A stretch of 32,426 nt of DNA from Clostridia bacterium (GTDB lineage: Bacteria; Bacillota; Clostridia; Monoglobales; Monoglobaceae): assembly GCA_017436245.1 (NCBI GenBank), contig JAFSDN010000095.1:1-32426 (forward strand). The letters are read 5' to 3'. The notes beneath the pieces were generated by a model that worked only from the letters and a program-made list of their open reading frames with translations, was not told the origin of the DNA and did no database searches. Positions 16,260-24,645 of the stretch are shown one piece after another. Position 1 is the stretch's first letter. Every line of letters starts with the position of its first letter. Position numbers and translations under genes: made by a program.

Positions 16260-17339
16260 TTAGTCTTCTGCACCCTGAAGCTTTAACTTTTCACTCTGGT
16301 CGGTTGTGATGAGTGCATCAATAATTTCGTCAATGTCACCGTTCATAATAGCTTCAATCTTATAAAGTGTAAGCCCGATTCTGTGATCCGAAACACGTCC
16401 CTGTGGGAAGTTATATGTTCTGATTCTCTCACTTCGGTCACCTGTGCCAACCTGACTCTTTCGGTCTGCCGCAATTGCATCCTGCTGCTTCTGAAGCTCT
16501 GCTTCATAAAGTCTTGAACGAAGAACCTTCATTGCCTTATCCTTGTTCTTGTGCTGTGAACGTTCATCCTGACATTCAACAATCACACCGGTTGGGATAT
16601 GTGTAATACGGATTGCCGACTCTGTTTTGTTAACGTGCTGACCGCCTGCACCGCTGGCACGGTAAGTATCAATCTGCAAATCCGCAGGATTGATTTCAAA
16701 GTCAACCTCCTCCGCCTCGGGGAGCACCGCAACAGTTACGGTTGATGTGTGAATTCTGCCCTGAGACTCTGTTTCGGGAACACGCTGAACACGATGAACA
16801 CCGCTTTCATACTTGAGACGACTGTATGCACCCTGACCTTCAATCATAAATGAAACTTCCTTGATTCCGCCAATGCCGATTTCACTCAGGTTCATAACTT
16901 CGGTCTTCCAACGTTTTGATTCGGCATACATTGAATATATTCTGTAAAGGTCTGCCGCAAAAAGTGCTGCCTCATCACCACCTGCACCGCCACGGATTTC
17001 CACAATAACGTTTTTGTCGTCATTGGGGTCTTTGGGAAGAAGCAAAATTTTCAGTTCCCCTTCAATGACCTCAATATTTGCCTTTGCCTCCGAAATTTCG
17101 TCCTGAAGCATTTCCTTAAAGTCCCTATCGGTTTCAGGGTCATCAAGCATCATTTTTGCATCCTCAATGGTGTTCATATTCATTTTGTATTCCTTGTACT
17201 TCTCCACAATTGGAGTCATATCGGAATGCTCCTTGCACAGCTTGCGCCAGTTGTCCATATCAGCCATAACCGCAGGATCACTGATTTTTGCCGCAAGCTC
17301 CTCGTGCTGTTTTTCTATAAATGAAAGTTTATCAAACAT
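16260..17339 (-). CDS. prfA: Peptide chain release factor 1
   Basis: RF1 ends translation at UAA and UAG. The 359-residue protein has the tripeptide anticodon PxT as Pro188-Glu-Thr190 and the catalytic GGQ at 232-234. The ATG is preceded by AAAGGA at about 12 nt. It lies directly downstream of prfB with a 151-bp gap that holds a structured repeat element. Its GGQ segment shares a 49-nt perfect match with prfB (16624-16672 against 17840-17888). The GGQ methyltransferase gene prmC, often beside prfA, is not in the window. Confidence 0.97.
   Translation of the reverse strand: MFDKLSFIEKQHEELAAKISDPAVMADMDNWRKLCKEHSDMTPIVEKYKEYKMNMNTIEDAKMMLDDPETDRDFKEMLQDEISEAKANIEVIEGELKILLLPKDPNDDKNVIVEIRGGAGGDEAALFAADLYRIYSMYAESKRWKTEVMNLSEIGIGGIKEVSFMIEGQGAYSRLKYESGVHRVQRVPETESQGRIHTSTVTVAVLPEAEEVDFEINPADLQIDTYRASGAGGQHVNKTESAIRITHIPTGVIVECQDERSQHKNKDKAMKVLRSRLYEAELQKQQDAIAADRKSQVGTGDRSERIRTYNFPQGRVSDHRIGLTLYKIEAIMNGDIDEIIDALITTDQSEKLKLQGAED
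16624..16672. repeat. 49-nt segment identical to prfB (GGQ region)
   Basis: This stretch inside prfA is identical, including third codon positions, to 17840-17888 inside prfB, and the similarity continues with scattered mismatches on the right. It encodes the catalytic loop around [10 protein letters not shown]. Protein conservation explains part of it; perfect identity at silent sites over 16 codons may reflect gene conversion. Confidence 0.8.
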
Positions 17340-17378
17340 TATCTGTACTTTTCCTTTCTGTTTCTAAAACACGAACAT

Positions 17379-17483
17379 AAGTCTGAAAAAATTTGTTCAG
17401 ATTGCCGCTTTGTAGTGAGCGGTGCCGTACTGTGTGTACTGCCCCGAACAAAAAGTGGTGAGATGGGCAAATTTTTCAGGCTT
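17379..17483 (-). ncRNA. Structured intergenic element, copy A (prfB-prfA)
   Basis: On the minus strand this 105-nt element begins 7 nt after the prfB stop. A terminal stem AAGCCTGAAAAATTTG / CAAATTTTTTCAGACTT encloses a second stem (GTTCGG / CTGAAC), a hairpin GTAC-acaca-GTAC and a hairpin CCGC ... GCGG. A second copy of nearly the same length lies at 27120-27225; its stems differ in sequence but keep their pairing. It may be a structured RNA within the operon mRNA or a small palindromic mobile repeat. I do not recognise it as a named family. Confidence 0.75.
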
Positions 17484-17490
17484 ATCCTTT

Positions 17491-18610
17491 CTATTTTTCT
17501 ATCTCACCGCGCGACAACGCCGTAAGATATGCATCAATAAATCCGTCAAGGTCGCCATCCATAACCGCACCTGTGTTACCGGTTTCAAAATTGGTTCTGT
17601 GATCCTTCACCATGCTGTACGGATGGAACACATAGGAACGAATCTGGCTTCCCCAGCCGATTTCCATCTGAACACCCTTGATGTCTTCAATCTTTTCCTT
17701 TTGTTCACGCTCAGCAATTTCAACCAGCTTTGACTTGAGCATTTTCATTGCAGTTTCACGGTTTTTGTGCTGAGAACGTTCATTCTGACAGGTAACAATA
17801 ACCCCTGTGGGAATATGCGTTATACGTATTGCCGACTCAGTTTTGTTAACGTGCTGACCGCCTGCACCGCTGGCACGGTAAGTATCAACCTTCAAATCCT
17901 CGGGACTGATGTTGATTTCAATATCATCATTGATTTCAGGCATAACATCAAGCGAAGCAAAGGATGTGTGCCGTCTGCCCGATGAATCAAAGGGTGAAAT
18001 TCTCACAAGACGGTGAACCCCCTTCTCACACTTTGCATAACCATAAGCATTAACACCTTCAATCTGGAAGGTAACACTTTTTATTCCTGCTTCTTCGCCA
18101 TCAAGGAAATCCAGAGTTTCCACCTTGAAGCCACGGCGTTCAGCCCAGCGTGTGTACATACGGTAAAGCATTTCGCACCAGTCCTGCGCCTCTGTTCCGC
18201 CTGCACCTGCGTGAAGTGTCAAAATTGCATTGTTGCCGTCATATTTACCTGACAAAAGGGTTTCAAGCTTCATTGAACTGAGGTTGTCTGTCAATTCCTT
18301 GAAACCGCCCTTCACCTCATCAAGAACACTCTCGTCGTTTTCTTCAATGGCAAGGGCAACAAGGGTTGTCAAATCATCCCACAGGGCATAAAGAGCATCA
18401 TAGCGTTCAACCTTGTTTTTCAGGCCCTTTATTCTTTGCAGAACCTTTCCTGCGGCATCCATATCACCATAAAAATCAGGCTCCATTGTTTTTGCATCCA
18501 GCTCGGAAATCTCTTCCATCGTTTTTTCGATGTTAAAGTGAATCCCTCAAATCTGTAATATCTTTCTTCATTCCGTCAAGCTCAAGCTTGTATTCATCGA
18601 ACTCTATCAC
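17491..18610 (-). CDS. prfB: Peptide chain release factor 2, expressed by programmed +1 frameshift
   Basis: RF2 ends translation at UAA and UGA. The zero frame starts at GTG 18610 (AAAGGA 9 nt upstream) and runs 25 codons to CTT, then TAA (18535-18533). A +1 shift on CTT skips one T and continues as AAC ATC GAA to the stop at 17491, giving 372 residues. In this numbering the anticodon tripeptide SPF is at 205-207 and GGQ at 250-252, exactly as in E. coli RF2, which supports the reconstruction. The in-frame ATG at 18519 has no ribosome binding site. An internal AGGG lies in the same register as the E. coli AGGGGG stimulator. The stop at the shift site is TAA, not the usual TGA. The secA-prfB neighbourhood is conserved in Firmicutes. 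Confidence 0.93.
18532..18550 (-). promoter_or_regulatory. RF2 programmed frameshift site with UAA
   Basis: On the minus strand the site reads AGG GAT TCA CTT TAA C: an internal Shine-Dalgarno-like AGGG, then the slippery CTT and a stop at codon 26. The E. coli layout is AGG GGG TAT CTT TGA C with the same codon register. The stop here is TAA and the Shine-Dalgarno-like run is weaker. Confidence 0.88.
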
Positions 18611-18643
18611 ATTCTCACATCCTTTTAAAAAATTTTCAAAAAC

Positions 18644-21400
18644 TTAATTCTCATCCTTGCCCAGACAGCAGTGCTTATATTTTTTTCCGCTGCCGCAGGG
18701 ACACGGGTCATTTCTGCCCACTTTTGTTGCTTTCACAACAGGCTTTTTCTGAATAGTACCGTCACCGCCGTGATTTTCGGCAATGGGCTTTGCAACCTGC
18801 TTACGTTCAATATTGGACTGAAGAACCACATGGAAAAGCTGTTTCACCGTTTCTTCCTTGATGATTGCAATCATCTCTTCAAACATATCCATGGCTTCAA
18901 ACTTATACTCAATAACCGGATCACGCTGTGCATAGGCACGAAGATTAATTCCGTGACGAAGCTGTTCCATGCTGTCAATGTGATCCATCCATTTTGCATC
19001 AACAACACGAAGAAGAATGATTCGCTCAACCTCACGCATGCTTTCGCCAAACATTTCTTCTTTTTCAGCATACTTTGCAAGAACCTTTTCCATCAAATCG
19101 TCAGCAAGGGATTCTGCTGTCATTCTGTCAATCTCAACCGGTTCAAATTCAAAAGCATCCTCACCCAAATCGCCAAAAACAACCGTGAGCTGTTCGCGGA
19201 TATTATCCCAGTTCCAGTCTTCGGCGTAGCTTTCCGAGCCTGCGGCACGCGAAATTACGTCCTCAAGAACACTTCTCATCATCTTTTCAATGGTTTCCTT
19301 CAGGTCAACTCCGTCAAGAACCTCGTTTCTCTGACCGTAAATCTTCTCTCTCTGCTGATTGTTCACATCGTCATAGCTGAGGACGTGTTTTCTTATATCA
19401 AAATTTCGTCCCTCAACACGTGCCTGAGCTGTTTCAATTGAGTTTGAAACAATCTTGCTTTCAATGGCATCATCCTCTGTGAAGCCAACCATTTCCATAA
19501 TTCTGTTGATTTTATCAGCCGCAAAAAGTCGCATAAGGTCATCTTCAAGTGATAGGAAAAACCTTGACTTTCCGGCATCGCCCTGACGTCCGGCACGGCC
19601 TCTGAGCTGATTATCAATGCGTCGGCTTTCGTGACGCTCAGTACCCATAATATAAAGTCCGCCTGCTTCAAGAACCTCTTTTTGTTCAGGTGCAATCTGC
19701 GCCTTGTATTTATCATTCAGCTCCTTGAAGGTTTTTCTTGCATTGATAATTTCCTCATCATCGGTTTCGGCAAAGCCCGTTGCCTGAACAATCAATTCGG
19801 GAGTGAAGCCCATCTGCTCCATTTCCTTTTTGGCAAGAAATTCTGCATTACCGCCAAGAACAATATCCGTACCACGTCCGGCCATGTTGGTTGCAATGGT
19901 AACCGCACCCTTCTTTCCTGCCTGAGCAACAATTTCAGCTTCCTTCTCATGCATTTTTGCATTCAGAACATTGTGCTTAATTCCTCTGCGCTTGAGAAGC
20001 GAGCTGAGGAGCTCCGATTTTTCAATTGAAACCGTACCGATAAGCACGGGCTGACCAATTGCATGAGCTTTTTCAACCTCGCTTATAACAGCATTGAATT
20101 TGCCTGCTTCCGATTTATAAATTGCATCGGGCAAATCCTGACGAATCATAGGTCTGTTTGTTGGGATCACCACAACATCAAGGTTATAAATTTCACGGAA
20201 TTCCTGTTCCTCGGTGAGTGCCGTACCCGTCATACCCGAAAGTTTGTCATAAAGACGGAAGAAATTCTGGAAGGTAATGGTTGCAAGAGTCTTGCTCTCG
20301 TTTTCAACCTTAACCCCTTCCTTTGCCTCAATTGCCTGATGAAGACCGTCACTGTAACGGCGACCAAACATAAGACGTCCCGTAAATTCGTCAACAATGA
20401 TAACCTGACCGTCCTTCACAACATAATCAATATCACGTTTCATTGTTCCGTGAGCCTTGATCGCCTGATTGATGTGATGCGAATATGTCATATTCTCAGG
20501 GTCGGTGAGATTTTCAATTCCAAAGGCTGCCTCAACCTTCTTCACGCCCGAAGGTGTAAGTGTTGCGGTTTTTGCCTTTTCATCCACAACATAGTCAACA
20601 TCGTTATATATGTCTTCATCCTCCACCTTGCTGTCGGTTTCAACAACACGTCTGTGAGTCAACATTTTTGCAACGGCGTTTGCCTGTTCATAGAACACCG
20701 TGGATTTATCACCAACACCCGAAATAATGAGAGGCGTTCTTGCTTCATCAACCAGAATGCTGTCCACTTCATCCACAATAGCATAATTGTATCCACGCTG
20801 AACACGGTTTTCCTTGTATATAACCATATTGTCACGAAGATAGTCAAAGCCCATTTCGTTATTTGTACCGTAGGTAATATCAGCCGCATATGCCTCACGG
20901 CGTTCCTTGTTTTCCTTTTCGTGAATAATCAAACCAACCGAAAGTCCAAGGAAGTTATAGAGCTTGCCCATCCACTCGCTGTCACGCTTTGCAAGATAGT
21001 CATTGACCGTAACAATATGAACGCCCTTTCCCGAAAGAGCATTGAGATAAGCAGGGAGAGTTGCAACCAGAGTTTTACCTTCACCTGTTTTCATCTCAGA
21101 AATTCTACCCTGATGAAGAACAATACCGCCAATAATCTGAACACGGAAGTGCTTCATTCCAAGAACACGCCATGCCGCCTCACGGCAAACAGCAAAGGCC
21201 TCAGGAAGAATGTCGTCAAGGGTCTCGCCATTTGCAAGACGTTCCTTAAACACATCTGTCATGCCCCTGAGCTCGCTGTCAGTTTTCTTTTGCATCTCAG
21301 ATTCCAGAGCCATAACCTTGTCGGCAATGGGATATATTCTTTTCAATTCGCGTTCACTGTACGTGCCCACAAATTTTTCAATCAATCCTTTGAAACTCAT
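18644..21400 (-). CDS. secA: Preprotein translocase ATPase SecA
   Basis: SecA drives post-translational export through SecYEG. The 918-residue protein has Walker A GEGKT (residues 106-110), Walker [17 protein letters not shown], the preprotein cross-linking domain, the second nucleotide-binding fold with [10 protein letters not shown] and RGRAGRQGD, the helical scaffold, and a C-terminal SEC-C zinc motif (CPCGSG ... HCC) that can bind SecB-like partners or ribosomes. I chose the ATG at 21400, with GGAGGT 7 nt upstream; the frame extends 27 codons further upstream through the promoter. It heads a run that continues with prfB 33 nt downstream. Confidence 0.98.
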   Translation of the reverse strand: MSFKGLIEKFVGTYSERELKRIYPIADKVMALESEMQKKTDSELRGMTDVFKERLANGETLDDILPEAFAVCREAAWRVLGMKHFRVQIIGGIVLHQGRISEMKTGEGKTLVATLPAYLNALSGKGVHIVTVNDYLAKRDSEWMGKLYNFLGLSVGLIIHEKENKERREAYAADITYGTNNEMGFDYLRDNMVIYKENRVQRGYNYAIVDEVDSILVDEARTPLIISGVGDKSTVFYEQANAVAKMLTHRRVVETDSKVEDEDIYNDVDYVVDEKAKTATLTPSGVKKVEAAFGIENLTDPENMTYSHHINQAIKAHGTMKRDIDYVVKDGQVIIVDEFTGRLMFGRRYSDGLHQAIEAKEGVKVENESKTLATITFQNFFRLYDKLSGMTGTALTEEQEFREIYNLDVVVIPTNRPMIRQDLPDAIYKSEAGKFNAVISEVEKAHAIGQPVLIGTVSIEKSELLSSLLKRRGIKHNVLNAKMHEKEAEIVAQAGKKGAVTIATNMAGRGTDIVLGGNAEFLAKKEMEQMGFTPELIVQATGFAETDDEEIINARKTFKELNDKYKAQIAPEQKEVLEAGGLYIMGTERHESRRIDNQLRGRAGRQGDAGKSRFFLSLEDDLMRLFAADKINRIMEMVGFTEDDAIESKIVSNSIETAQARVEGRNFDIRKHVLSYDDVNNQQREKIYGQRNEVLDGVDLKETIEKMMRSVLEDVISRAAGSESYAEDWNWDNIREQLTVVFGDLGEDAFEFEPVEIDRMTAESLADDLMEKVLAKYAEKEEMFGESMREVERIILLRVVDAKWMDHIDSMEQLRHGINLRAYAQRDPVIEYKFEAMDMFEEMIAIIKEETVKQLFHVVLQSNIERKQVAKPIAENHGGDGTIQKKPVVKATKVGRNDPCPCGSGKKYKHCCLGKDEN

Positions 21401-21452
21401 AAACTGTACCTCCAAAACAACATACATATCCAGTTTAATTACAATTGTATTT

Positions 21453-21481
21453 ATTATAACACACTTTTGCCAATTACACAA
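21453..21481 (-). promoter_or_regulatory. Sigma-A-type promoter for secA
   Basis: On the minus strand, TTGTGT (21481-21476), a 17-nt spacer and a perfect TATAAT (21458-21453), about 53 nt before the secA start codon. Confidence 0.75.
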
Positions 21482-21574
21482 GTGTTCTTTTCAATTATTG
21501 GACAAATTTTTGGAATATATTTCATGTCACAAGCCATAATATAGACATATAAACAACAGAAAGGGTGTTTTTTG

Positions 21575-21886
21575 ATGCTGACAGAACTTTCAACAGGTAT
21601 TTCCTCCGTTTTTTTACGAATGATTGGCTCCGAAAAAAAGACAGCCGCCTTGCGTGATGCAAAGCAGCGTGAACTGATTTCAAACATTGAAAATGCAAAA
21701 ACTGAAATTAAACTTGCCCTTGACAATTTCAACAACGTAACCGAACCAAAGCTCATTGACTTTTATATTTACAAAATGCTTTCCGAACAAACCCGCTTCG
21801 AGCATCTGCTGTCCGAATACAGGGAAGCCTTCCCAACAACCGACGACCTAAAGCCAAACTACAAAAATCTTTGCTCCGACTGCTGA
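21575..21886 (+). CDS. YaaL-like DUF2508 protein
   Basis: A small 103-residue, soluble, helical protein that matches the DUF2508/YaaL type: amphipathic helices around ELISNIENAKTEIKLALDNF and the family-typical LIDFYIYKMLSEQTRFEHLL. The function is unknown. In Bacillus yaaL lies next to recR and precedes bofA; neither is here. I chose the ATG at 21575 with AAAGGG about 10 nt upstream. It diverges from secA and is followed by a strong hairpin. Confidence 0.82.
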   Translation: MLTELSTGISSVFLRMIGSEKKTAALRDAKQRELISNIENAKTEIKLALDNFNNVTEPKLIDFYIYKMLSEQTRFEHLLSEYREAFPTTDDLKPNYKNLCSDC

Positions 21887-21894
21887 CGTCACAA

Positions 21895-21923
21895 AGGGGC
21901 TGTTGCCTAACACAACAGCCCCT
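21895..21923. terminator. Bidirectional terminator hairpin
   Basis: AGGGGCTGTTG - 7-nt loop - CAACAGCCCCT, an 11-bp perfect stem between the convergent YaaL-like gene and the CBM9-like gene. The minus-strand side is followed by TTTG, the plus-strand side has no clear T tract. Confidence 0.75.
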
Positions 21924-21930
21924 CCACCTA

Positions 21931-22512
21931 TTATTCAATTGTCATTCTTCCAAAAAAGGCAGGCATATGGAAATCAGGCTTTTCTCTGTCAACCATACTC
22001 CAGCAGCCCCAATGGGGAAACTCGGTTTCCTCACCGCACTTATACACATTGGCAGGATGCTCAAGTCCCGTTTTGAACTCATAATCCGGAATATACTTTT
22101 TGAGCAGTTCAAAAGGAACAGTATAATCCAAAGTCCAGTAATCCTCAAAAATCCCGGTTTTTATATTCAATGACTCAATGTCCTCAACGGTCAGAAGAGT
22201 TTTGTCATATCTGCCCTTGCGAAAAGCAACATTGGCAGTACCTTTTGCGTTCATTTCAAAATTAAAGTATCTGTCGGTGTGAACGGGGTCAAAATTCATA
22301 AACCATTCAAGACAGCTGTCAAGATGCACAAACTCCAGATGCTGTGTTTTTGTTGCAAGAGGATTTTTTTCATAGGCAACAAAATGCGCGTGAAACCCCT
22401 CATCACTGTAAGTTGCGCTGAATTCAACCTTGGGGCTATAGCCCTCATTGATATAATCCGTAATTGTAATGACCGGAATGTCTGCCGCTCCCTTTTTCTT
22501 TATTGTATACAT
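21931..22512 (-). CDS. Carbohydrate-binding family 9-like protein
   Basis: The 193-residue protein resembles the CBM9-like/DOMON beta-sandwich family: FSATYSDEGFHAHFVAYE, a DSCLEWFMNFDP segment, GIFEDYWTLDYTVPFELL and a tail with PHWGCWS and FHMPAFFGRMTIE. Family members bind sugars or occur in secreted enzymes, but this protein has no signal peptide or attached catalytic domain. The role is therefore open. I prefer the ATG at 22512 (GGAG 7 nt upstream) over the ATG at 22518, which is too close to the Shine-Dalgarno. It has its own strong promoter and is a single-gene unit. Confidence 0.82.
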   Translation of the reverse strand: MYTIKKKGAADIPVITITDYINEGYSPKVEFSATYSDEGFHAHFVAYEKNPLATKTQHLEFVHLDSCLEWFMNFDPVHTDRYFNFEMNAKGTANVAFRKGRYDKTLLTVEDIESLNIKTGIFEDYWTLDYTVPFELLKKYIPDYEFKTGLEHPANVYKCGEETEFPHWGCWSMVDREKPDFHMPAFFGRMTIE

Positions 22513-22544
22513 ATTCATTCTCCTTTTAGGCTTCTTAATTTGTC

Positions 22545-22573
22545 ATTATAACAGATACACATTCAGAAGTCAA
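22545..22573 (-). promoter_or_regulatory. Sigma-A-type promoter for the CBM9-like gene
   Basis: On the minus strand, TTGACT (22573-22568), a 17-nt spacer and TATAAT (22550-22545), 32 nt before the start codon. Confidence 0.8.
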
Positions 22574-22603
22574 CCGCTTCCACCTTTGTTAATTTTTCAA
22601 TAA

Positions 22604-23374
22604 TCACAAAAACCCGATAAGGCTAACCGCCATAACAACCATCCCCGCAACAAGACCGAGAATTGAAAGATTATGCTCGCCGTAGCCCTGCGCCGCAGGC
22701 AAAAGCTCATCAACAGATATAAACACCATTATTCCTGCCACCGCCGAAAAAACAATATAATTCAAAGTATCATTCATAAATGGCAACAGAATCAGATACC
22801 CGATTATTGCACCCAGAGGCTCCGTCAGCCCTGAAAGCAGCGAATACCAGAACGCCTTCCACTTGTTCCCTGTTGCATAATAAATCGGGACGGCAACAGC
22901 AATTCCTTCAGGGATATTATGAATTGCAATTGCCACAACTATTGGAATTGCAAATGCAGGAGACTGAAGTGCCGATACAAAGGTTGCCATACCCTCGGGA
23001 AAATTATGCACAGCCAAAGCCACCGCCGTAATAACACCTGTTCGCATAAGACCGCTATCCTTTTTACCCGTTTCCATACAGCTGCCCTCAGGAATCAATC
23101 TGTCAACAGCCGCAACAAGCCCGATTCCGCCAAAAAACGCAACAGCATTTATGATATTCCCCGATTTTGCACCATATATCTGAGATAAGCCGTCCACCGC
23201 CTTCACAAATAACTCGGCAAAAGAAATATAAATCATCACGCCGGCTGAAATTCCAAGGGTGAAGGACAAAAATTTTGTGTTCATTTTTTTTGAAAAAAAA
23301 GCCGTCAATCCGCCAATACCTGTGGAAAGTCCGGCAATTGCCGTGAGTAACAATGCAGTTAAAACATCCTTCAT
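22604..23374 (-). CDS. ZIP family metal transporter (ZupT-like)
   Basis: The 256-residue protein has about eight hydrophobic segments and the ZIP metal-binding motifs HNFPEGMATF (TM4) and HNIPEGIAVAVP (TM5). By family it imports Zn2+ and possibly other divalent metals across the membrane. I chose the ATG at 23374 (AAGGA 8 nt upstream, at the start of the first TM segment). The open frame further upstream encodes a Cys-rich stretch that passes through a palindrome and is probably not translated as part of this protein. It is a single-gene unit after the CD1247-type gene. Confidence 0.93.
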   Translation of the reverse strand: MKDVLTALLLTAIAGLSTGIGGLTAFFSKKMNTKFLSFTLGISAGVMIYISFAELFVKAVDGLSQIYGAKSGNIINAVAFFGGIGLVAAVDRLIPEGSCMETGKKDSGLMRTGVITAVALAVHNFPEGMATFVSALQSPAFAIPIVVAIAIHNIPEGIAVAVPIYYATGNKWKAFWYSLLSGLTEPLGAIIGYLILLPFMNDTLNYIVFSAVAGIMVFISVDELLPAAQGYGEHNLSILGLVAGMVVMAVSLIGFL

Positions 23375-23398
23375 TTTTCCAATCCTTTCAATGTACTG

Positions 23399-23412
23399 GG
23401 TGCATTTGCACC
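23399..23412. promoter_or_regulatory. Palindrome upstream of the ZIP transporter gene
   Basis: GGTGCA-tt-TGCACC, a perfect 6-bp inverted repeat 24 nt before the start codon. Its place in the leader could suit an operator or a small hairpin; nothing identifies the factor. Confidence 0.4.
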
Positions 23413-23459
23413 TATAACATTTTACACACGGATTGGTATTTTTGTGAAACCGTAAAAAT

Positions 23460-23489
23460 GAGTTGCCGCAAAAACATTCGCAGCAACTC
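23460..23489 (-). terminator. Terminator after the CD1247-type gene
   Basis: On the minus strand, GAGTTGC ... GCAACTC with inner pairing and followed by ATTTTT, 18 nt after the stop codon. Confidence 0.8.
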
Positions 23490-23507
23490 ACATAAAACCA
23501 AATTCAA

Positions 23508-23915
23508 TTATTCTTCGTCACAACCGTCACAGCCGTCACATTCGCCGTCACAACCAAAATCAAATTCAATTGTGTCACCGCAATTGGGACAAATAATTTC
23601 GCCATCCATCAGGTCTTCGGGTGTCAAAATAATATCCTCACCGCAGCCCTGACACACAATCTGGAATTCATCATCCTCATCTTCATCAAAATCACCGAAA
23701 ACTTCATTTCCGATAACATCAATTTCCTCTTCCATCTCATCAAGTGCATCAGCAATGAAGCCCTGTTCATCGTCAATTGCATCAACCTGATCGGCAACAT
23801 CAGCCAAAAAGTCAATAATCTCGGCAAGCAGCTTTGCTTCATCCTTTTCCTTATCAAGCTTCATTCCGTCAGCAAGACCTTTCAGATATGCCGCACGCTT
23901 TGTTAATTCTGACAT
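23508..23915 (-). CDS. CD1247 N-terminal domain protein with Cys-rich metal-binding tail
   Basis: The 135-residue protein has the CD1247-type N-terminus (MSELTKRAAYLKGLADGM and an acidic helical region) followed by a zinc-ribbon-like pair Cys88-x-x-Cys91 and Cys109-x-x-Cys112. It ends in a run of Cys and Asp (GCDGECDGCDGCDEE), which adds four cysteines in a short stretch. The function is unknown; the family is common in Clostridia. Metal binding is an inference from the cysteines. I chose the ATG at 23915, with GGAGG about 8 nt upstream; the upstream part of the frame overlaps the efp terminator. Confidence 0.85.
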   Translation of the reverse strand: MSELTKRAAYLKGLADGMKLDKEKDEAKLLAEIIDFLADVADQVDAIDDEQGFIADALDEMEEEIDVIGNEVFGDFDEDEDDEFQIVCQGCGEDIILTPEDLMDGEIICPNCGDTIEFDFGCDGECDGCDGCDEE

Positions 23916-23950
23916 CAAAAACGCCTCCTCAAAAAAATATTCTTTTAGTA

Positions 23951-23976
23951 AAAAGCCCGAACCGACAGGTTCGGGC
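23951..23976 (-). terminator. Terminator of efp
   Basis: On the minus strand, GCCCGAACC-tgtc-GGTTCGGGC followed by TTTTT, 11 nt after the efp stop codon. A textbook intrinsic terminator that separates efp from the CD1247-type gene. Confidence 0.92.
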
Positions 23977-23987
23977 AGAATACACAA

Positions 23988-24542
23988 TTAAACTCTTGCA
24001 AGATATTCAGATGTTCTTGTATCAATTTTGATAATATCGCCCTCGTTAATAAATGCAGGAACAGTAACAATCGCACCTGTTTCAACCGTAGCAGGTTTTG
24101 TAACGTTTGTTGCAGTGTTACCCTTAACACCGGGTTCTGTTGCTGTAACAACAAGCTCAACAAATGTGGGGGGTTCAACCGCAAATACGTTGCCCTTGTA
24201 TGAAAGAATCATAACCTTCATGTTTTCCTTAACAAATTTGAGAGCATCGCCAAGCTCAGCTTCGCTGAGAGGAATCTGTTCATAGTCTTCGTCCATAAAG
24301 TAGTAAAGACCGCCATCCTCATAGAGGTATTCCATTTCCTTTCTTTCAATATGAGCCTTCGGAACCTTTTCTGTGGGGTTGAAGGATCTTTCAACCACGC
24401 CGCCTGTAATAACGTTCTTCATTTTTGTTCTTACAAACGCAGCACCTTTACCGGGCTTTACATGCTGAAATTCAACAACCTGGTAAACGTTGCCTTCAAA
24501 TTCAAAAGTAATGCCGTTTCTGAAATCACCAGCAGATATCAT
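23988..24542 (-). CDS. efp: Elongation factor P
   Basis: EF-P relieves ribosome stalling at polyproline stretches by binding between the P and E sites. The 184-residue, three-domain protein has the tip loop PGKGAAF with Lys32, the residue that is modified in many bacteria; no EpmA/EpmB or deoxyhypusine-like gene is in view. The start ATG has AGGAGG about 7 nt upstream. It has its own promoter and terminator although it follows the aminopeptidase gene, an arrangement (pepP-efp) common in Firmicutes. Confidence 0.97.
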   Translation of the reverse strand: MISAGDFRNGITFEFEGNVYQVVEFQHVKPGKGAAFVRTKMKNVITGGVVERSFNPTEKVPKAHIERKEMEYLYEDGGLYYFMDEDYEQIPLSEAELGDALKFVKENMKVMILSYKGNVFAVEPPTFVELVVTATEPGVKGNTATNVTKPATVETGAIVTVPAFINEGDIIKIDTRTSEYLARV

Positions 24543-24587
24543 TGGTATTTCCTCCTAAAAATATAATCTAATTTTATTCTACTCTAT

Positions 24588-24616
24588 ATTGTATACTACA
24601 ATCGCAAAAAAATCAA
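24588..24616 (-). promoter_or_regulatory. Sigma-A-type promoter for efp
   Basis: On the minus strand, TTGATT (24616-24611), a 17-nt spacer and TACAAT (24593-24588), 45 nt before the start codon. Confidence 0.7.
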
Positions 24617-24645
24617 GAAAAATTTTCAAATATCTCAAAATTATT

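Noticed and set aside
17491..18519. prfB as a 342-residue protein starting at ATG 18519
   Set aside because: No ribosome binding site precedes that ATG, and the zero-frame leader plus the CTT TAA C site rebuilds a normal RF2 N-terminus with E. coli numbering.
20063..21544. Long open frame (about 493 codons) on the plus strand across secA
   Set aside because: It is antisense to secA, which is complete and conserved. Its translation has no recognisable domain and no ribosome binding site, so it is a by-product of secA codon use.
23374..23491. Longer ZIP protein with a Cys-rich N-terminus
   Set aside because: The extension runs through the palindrome and the end of the preceding terminator, and a good Shine-Dalgarno precedes the internal ATG at 23374.
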